DNA of 64,000 nucleotides from Taibaiella helva (lineage in GTDB: Bacteria > Bacteroidota > Bacteroidia > Chitinophagales > Chitinophagaceae): contig NZ_QUZZ01000001.1 in assembly GCF_003545695.1 (NCBI RefSeq), forward strand, positions 434,001 through 498,000. The letters are read 5' to 3'. Below the pieces are notes generated by a model. That model was not told the DNA's origin and made no database searches. It saw only the letters and a program-made list of their open reading frames with translations. A program made the position numbers and the translations under genes. Positions 62,362 to 64,000 of the stretch are shown piece after piece (positions within the stretch are counted from its first letter, which is position 1; every line of letters starts with the position of its first letter).

Positions 62362-63705
62362 ATGATCCTTAAGCGTTTGCAGGCGGTTTTCGCTGCACAG
62401 GGGTGGCAGCACAAAAAGATACTGGTAGCGGTAAGCGGCGGAGCGGACAGCATGACTTTGGCTGCGCTGCTGCAACGGATGGGAGCAGAGATTGCCATTG
62501 CGCATTGCAACTTCAACCTGAGGGGCGCCGAGTCGGATGCCGATGAGGCCTTCGTCCGCTCCTGGTCGCAGGTAGCGGGCATTCCCGTTCATGTGCAAAA
62601 GTTTGATACGCCCGGGCTGCTGAAAGCGCAGGGCGGTAACTTGCAGGAGCTCGCCCGCGACCTGCGCTACGCCTGGTTTGAAACACTGAGGCAGGAGCTG
62701 GGCTTCGACCTGGTGGCCACTGCGCATCACCGGCAGGATTCTGTAGAAACCCTGCTGATCAATTTCTTCAGGGGAACCGGCATCGCCGGTTTGCACGGTA
62801 TCCTGCCACAGCAGGGTAAGGTGATCCGTCCTTTGCTGGCTTTTACAAAGGAAGAGCTGGAGCAATATGCCCGGGAGCATGCGATCCCCTGGAGAGAAGA
62901 CAGCAGCAACTATAAAGACGATTATACCCGCAATGCCATCAGGCAGCACCTGTTACCTGTGGTGCTCGGTATCTTTCCACAGGCCATAGAGCAGCTGACC
63001 GGCAATACGCAGCGTTTCCGGGAGGTAGGGCTGTTGTACGACGAAGCCATCGGCCGCTACCGGAAGAAGCTGATGGAGCAGCGCAGGCAGGATTGGTACC
63101 TGCCGGTGCTGAAGCTGCGGCAGGTGCAGGCCCTGGCTACCGTGCTCTGGGAACTGGTGAAGCCGTTCGGCTTTAATGCAGCACAACTACCCGACATACT
63201 GCACCTGCTCGATGCAGAAACGGGACGCTATGTGGCTGTACCCGACTACCGCATTATCCGCAACCGGAACTTTCTCATCATTACGGCCCGGCATACAGAA
63301 GAAAGCACACATATATTAATAGAAGAAGGGGAGAGTGGGGTAGCTGCTCCTGGCTTTATTCTCAGCCTGAAGCGACAGGTATTCGGTGGAGAACCCGATA
63401 TGGCTCATATCCGCAAGCTGGAACCGGAGGCGCTGTGTGTGGATGCCGGAAAGCTGCATTATCCGCTGGTGCTTCGTCCCTGGAAGACCGGCGATTACTT
63501 CTATCCCCTGGGCAAGCTGCGCAAAAAGAAAAAAGTAAGCCGCTACCTGATCGAGCAGAAAGTGCCTTTGCATGAAAAGGAGCAGGTATGGGTGCTGGAG
63601 AGCGATAAGAAGATCGTTTGGGTGGTAGGCCGGCGTGCAGACGACCGGTTCCGGGTGACCGCACAAACGGCGAACTGCTGTTATTTTTCGGTAAAGCCTC
63701 AATAA
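62362..63705 (+). CDS. tilS: tRNA(Ile)-lysidine synthetase
   Basis: A 447-residue PP-loop enzyme that converts C34 of tRNA-Ile(CAU) to lysidine, giving AUA decoding. The P-loop VAVSGGADSMTLAALL (22-37) is intact. Other markers are HCNFNLRGAESDADE, ATAHHRQDSVETLLINFFRG and NAIRQHLLP; the C-terminal about 90 residues (WVVGRRADDRFRVT) fit TilS. An upstream start within the previous gene is rejected; the ATG at 62362 follows a promoter and hairpin. Mean length for the family. Confidence 0.95.
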   Translation: MILKRLQAVFAAQGWQHKKILVAVSGGADSMTLAALLQRMGAEIAIAHCNFNLRGAESDADEAFVRSWSQVAGIPVHVQKFDTPGLLKAQGGNLQELARDLRYAWFETLRQELGFDLVATAHHRQDSVETLLINFFRGTGIAGLHGILPQQGKVIRPLLAFTKEELEQYAREHAIPWREDSSNYKDDYTRNAIRQHLLPVVLGIFPQAIEQLTGNTQRFREVGLLYDEAIGRYRKKLMEQRRQDWYLPVLKLRQVQALATVLWELVKPFGFNAAQLPDILHLLDAETGRYVAVPDYRIIRNRNFLIITARHTEESTHILIEEGESGVAAPGFILSLKRQVFGGEPDMAHIRKLEPEALCVDAGKLHYPLVLRPWKTGDYFYPLGKLRKKKKVSRYLIEQKVPLHEKEQVWVLESDKKIVWVVGRRADDRFRVTAQTANCCYFSVKPQ

Positions 63706-63743
63706 GGCCTATTTTTTGGCCCCTGTAGTCAGCGAAGAAAAAA

Positions 63744-63824
63744 ATGACAGTTTAAAGACGCTAAAATGACAATCGGGGGACGTTTTGATGACATAATCAT
63801 GACAAACACATATTCAAAATGACA
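63744..63824 (+). repeat. Array of five ATGACA repeats
   Basis: ATGACA occurs at 63744, 63766, 63788, 63799 and 63819. Spacings are 22, 22, 11 and 20 bases, close to whole helical turns, so the sites fall on about the same face of DNA. The first three and the last are mostly preceded by AAA. They lie about 90-170 bases upstream of a promoter near 63902 and may bind a regulator. Confidence 0.5.
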
Positions 63825-63901
63825 ATTAAAAACGCTGAAACCCGCGCCAGTACTGAAAAATTTTTTTTAACGAATGTGTAGAAACTTTGGCGTTCGTGTT
63901 G

Positions 63902-63909
63902 TACTTTTG
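63902..63909 (+). promoter_or_regulatory. -7 element for the gene beyond the right edge
   Basis: TACTTTTG, full match to TAnnTTTG; predicted start near 63914. The coding region lies outside the window. Confidence 0.6.
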
Positions 63910-64000
63910 CCCCCACATTAGCCTAAAAAGGATCGTAAAATAAAAAAATAGTTTACACGTGTCTCTATATTTCAGGTCAAAATCATTTTTCAGGCAGGTA

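Noticed and set aside
1-64000. tRNA, rRNA, CRISPR or insertion sequence
   Set aside because: No T-loop-like GGTTCGAATCC-type motifs, no rRNA conserved segments, no regular spacer repeats and no transposase-like frames were noticed by eye.

Overview
The window looks like a chromosomal segment of a Bacteroidota bacterium, most likely of the Chitinophaga/Chitinophagaceae group. This rests on several things visible here. Many genes have a Bacteroidota-type -7 element (TAnnTTTG) and few have a Shine-Dalgarno sequence. Secreted proteins carry type IX secretion (Por) sorting domains, and two carry gliding-motility-type C-terminal (CHU_C) domains. There is an outer-membrane TonB-type barrel of the OMP_b-brl_3 type. 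Three LytTR response regulators sit beside sensor kinases, and ProRS is of the archaeal/eukaryal type. No insertion sequence, prophage, CRISPR array, rRNA or tRNA gene was seen. The species is an inference.

Layout. 1-5882: a two-component locus on the minus strand (LytTR regulator, then two tandem paralogous propeller sensor kinases, the second cut by the window edge) with a decayed second regulator upstream. 6530-10356: a polyisoprenyl-type glycosyltransferase, a methyltransferase and a GT39-like membrane protein with C-terminal TPRs. 10435-25378: metabolism, with an acyl-CoA synthetase under a palindromic operator, quinolinate synthase (nadA), kynurenine 3-monooxygenase, a two-gene membrane Fe-S (HdrD/FadF-like) operon split by an ORF6N-domain gene, dCTP deaminase, a 3-hydroxyacyl-CoA dehydrogenase, a T9SS-exported protein, L-aspartate oxidase (nadB) and an ArsC/Spx-like protein. 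25488-32063: a secreted S9 peptidase, a second LytTR/LytS pair, and a divergent vWA plus rhodanese operon. A 21-bp-spaced direct repeat of LytTR type lies in the divergent spacer. 32211-40804: an outer-membrane receptor-like barrel, ndk, ornithine aminotransferase, a VIT1/CCC1-like membrane protein, an unknown exported protein, murF and hutH. 40891-46809: a third regulator paired with a HisKA_2-type kinase, then three secreted Ig-like/T9SS proteins. 46949-56707: an amino-acid permease, a c-type cytochrome lipoprotein, a B12-dependent ribonucleotide reductase with inverted DnaA-box-like sites in its promoter region, a Gly/Asn/Tyr-rich exported protein, and proS. 56886-63705: two paralogous CHU_C surface proteins flanking a small T9SS cargo protein, then tilS. 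The last 295 bases hold a promoter for a gene beyond the window and an array of five ATGACA repeats.

How it fits together. Most of the content is housekeeping: NAD synthesis, nucleotide supply (nrdJ, ndk, dcd), tRNA charging and modification, and peptidoglycan synthesis. Envelope and surface modules are interspersed, and the nearby two-component systems may control some of them. The observations most worth following are regulatory: a LytTR-type repeat, a TetR-type operator at the acyl-CoA synthetase, three genes with an identical leaderless promoter geometry, the DnaA-box pair at nrdJ, and the ATGACA array. The clearest gene-content oddities are the ORF6N gene inside the Fe-S operon and the regulator relic beside the duplicated sensor kinases.
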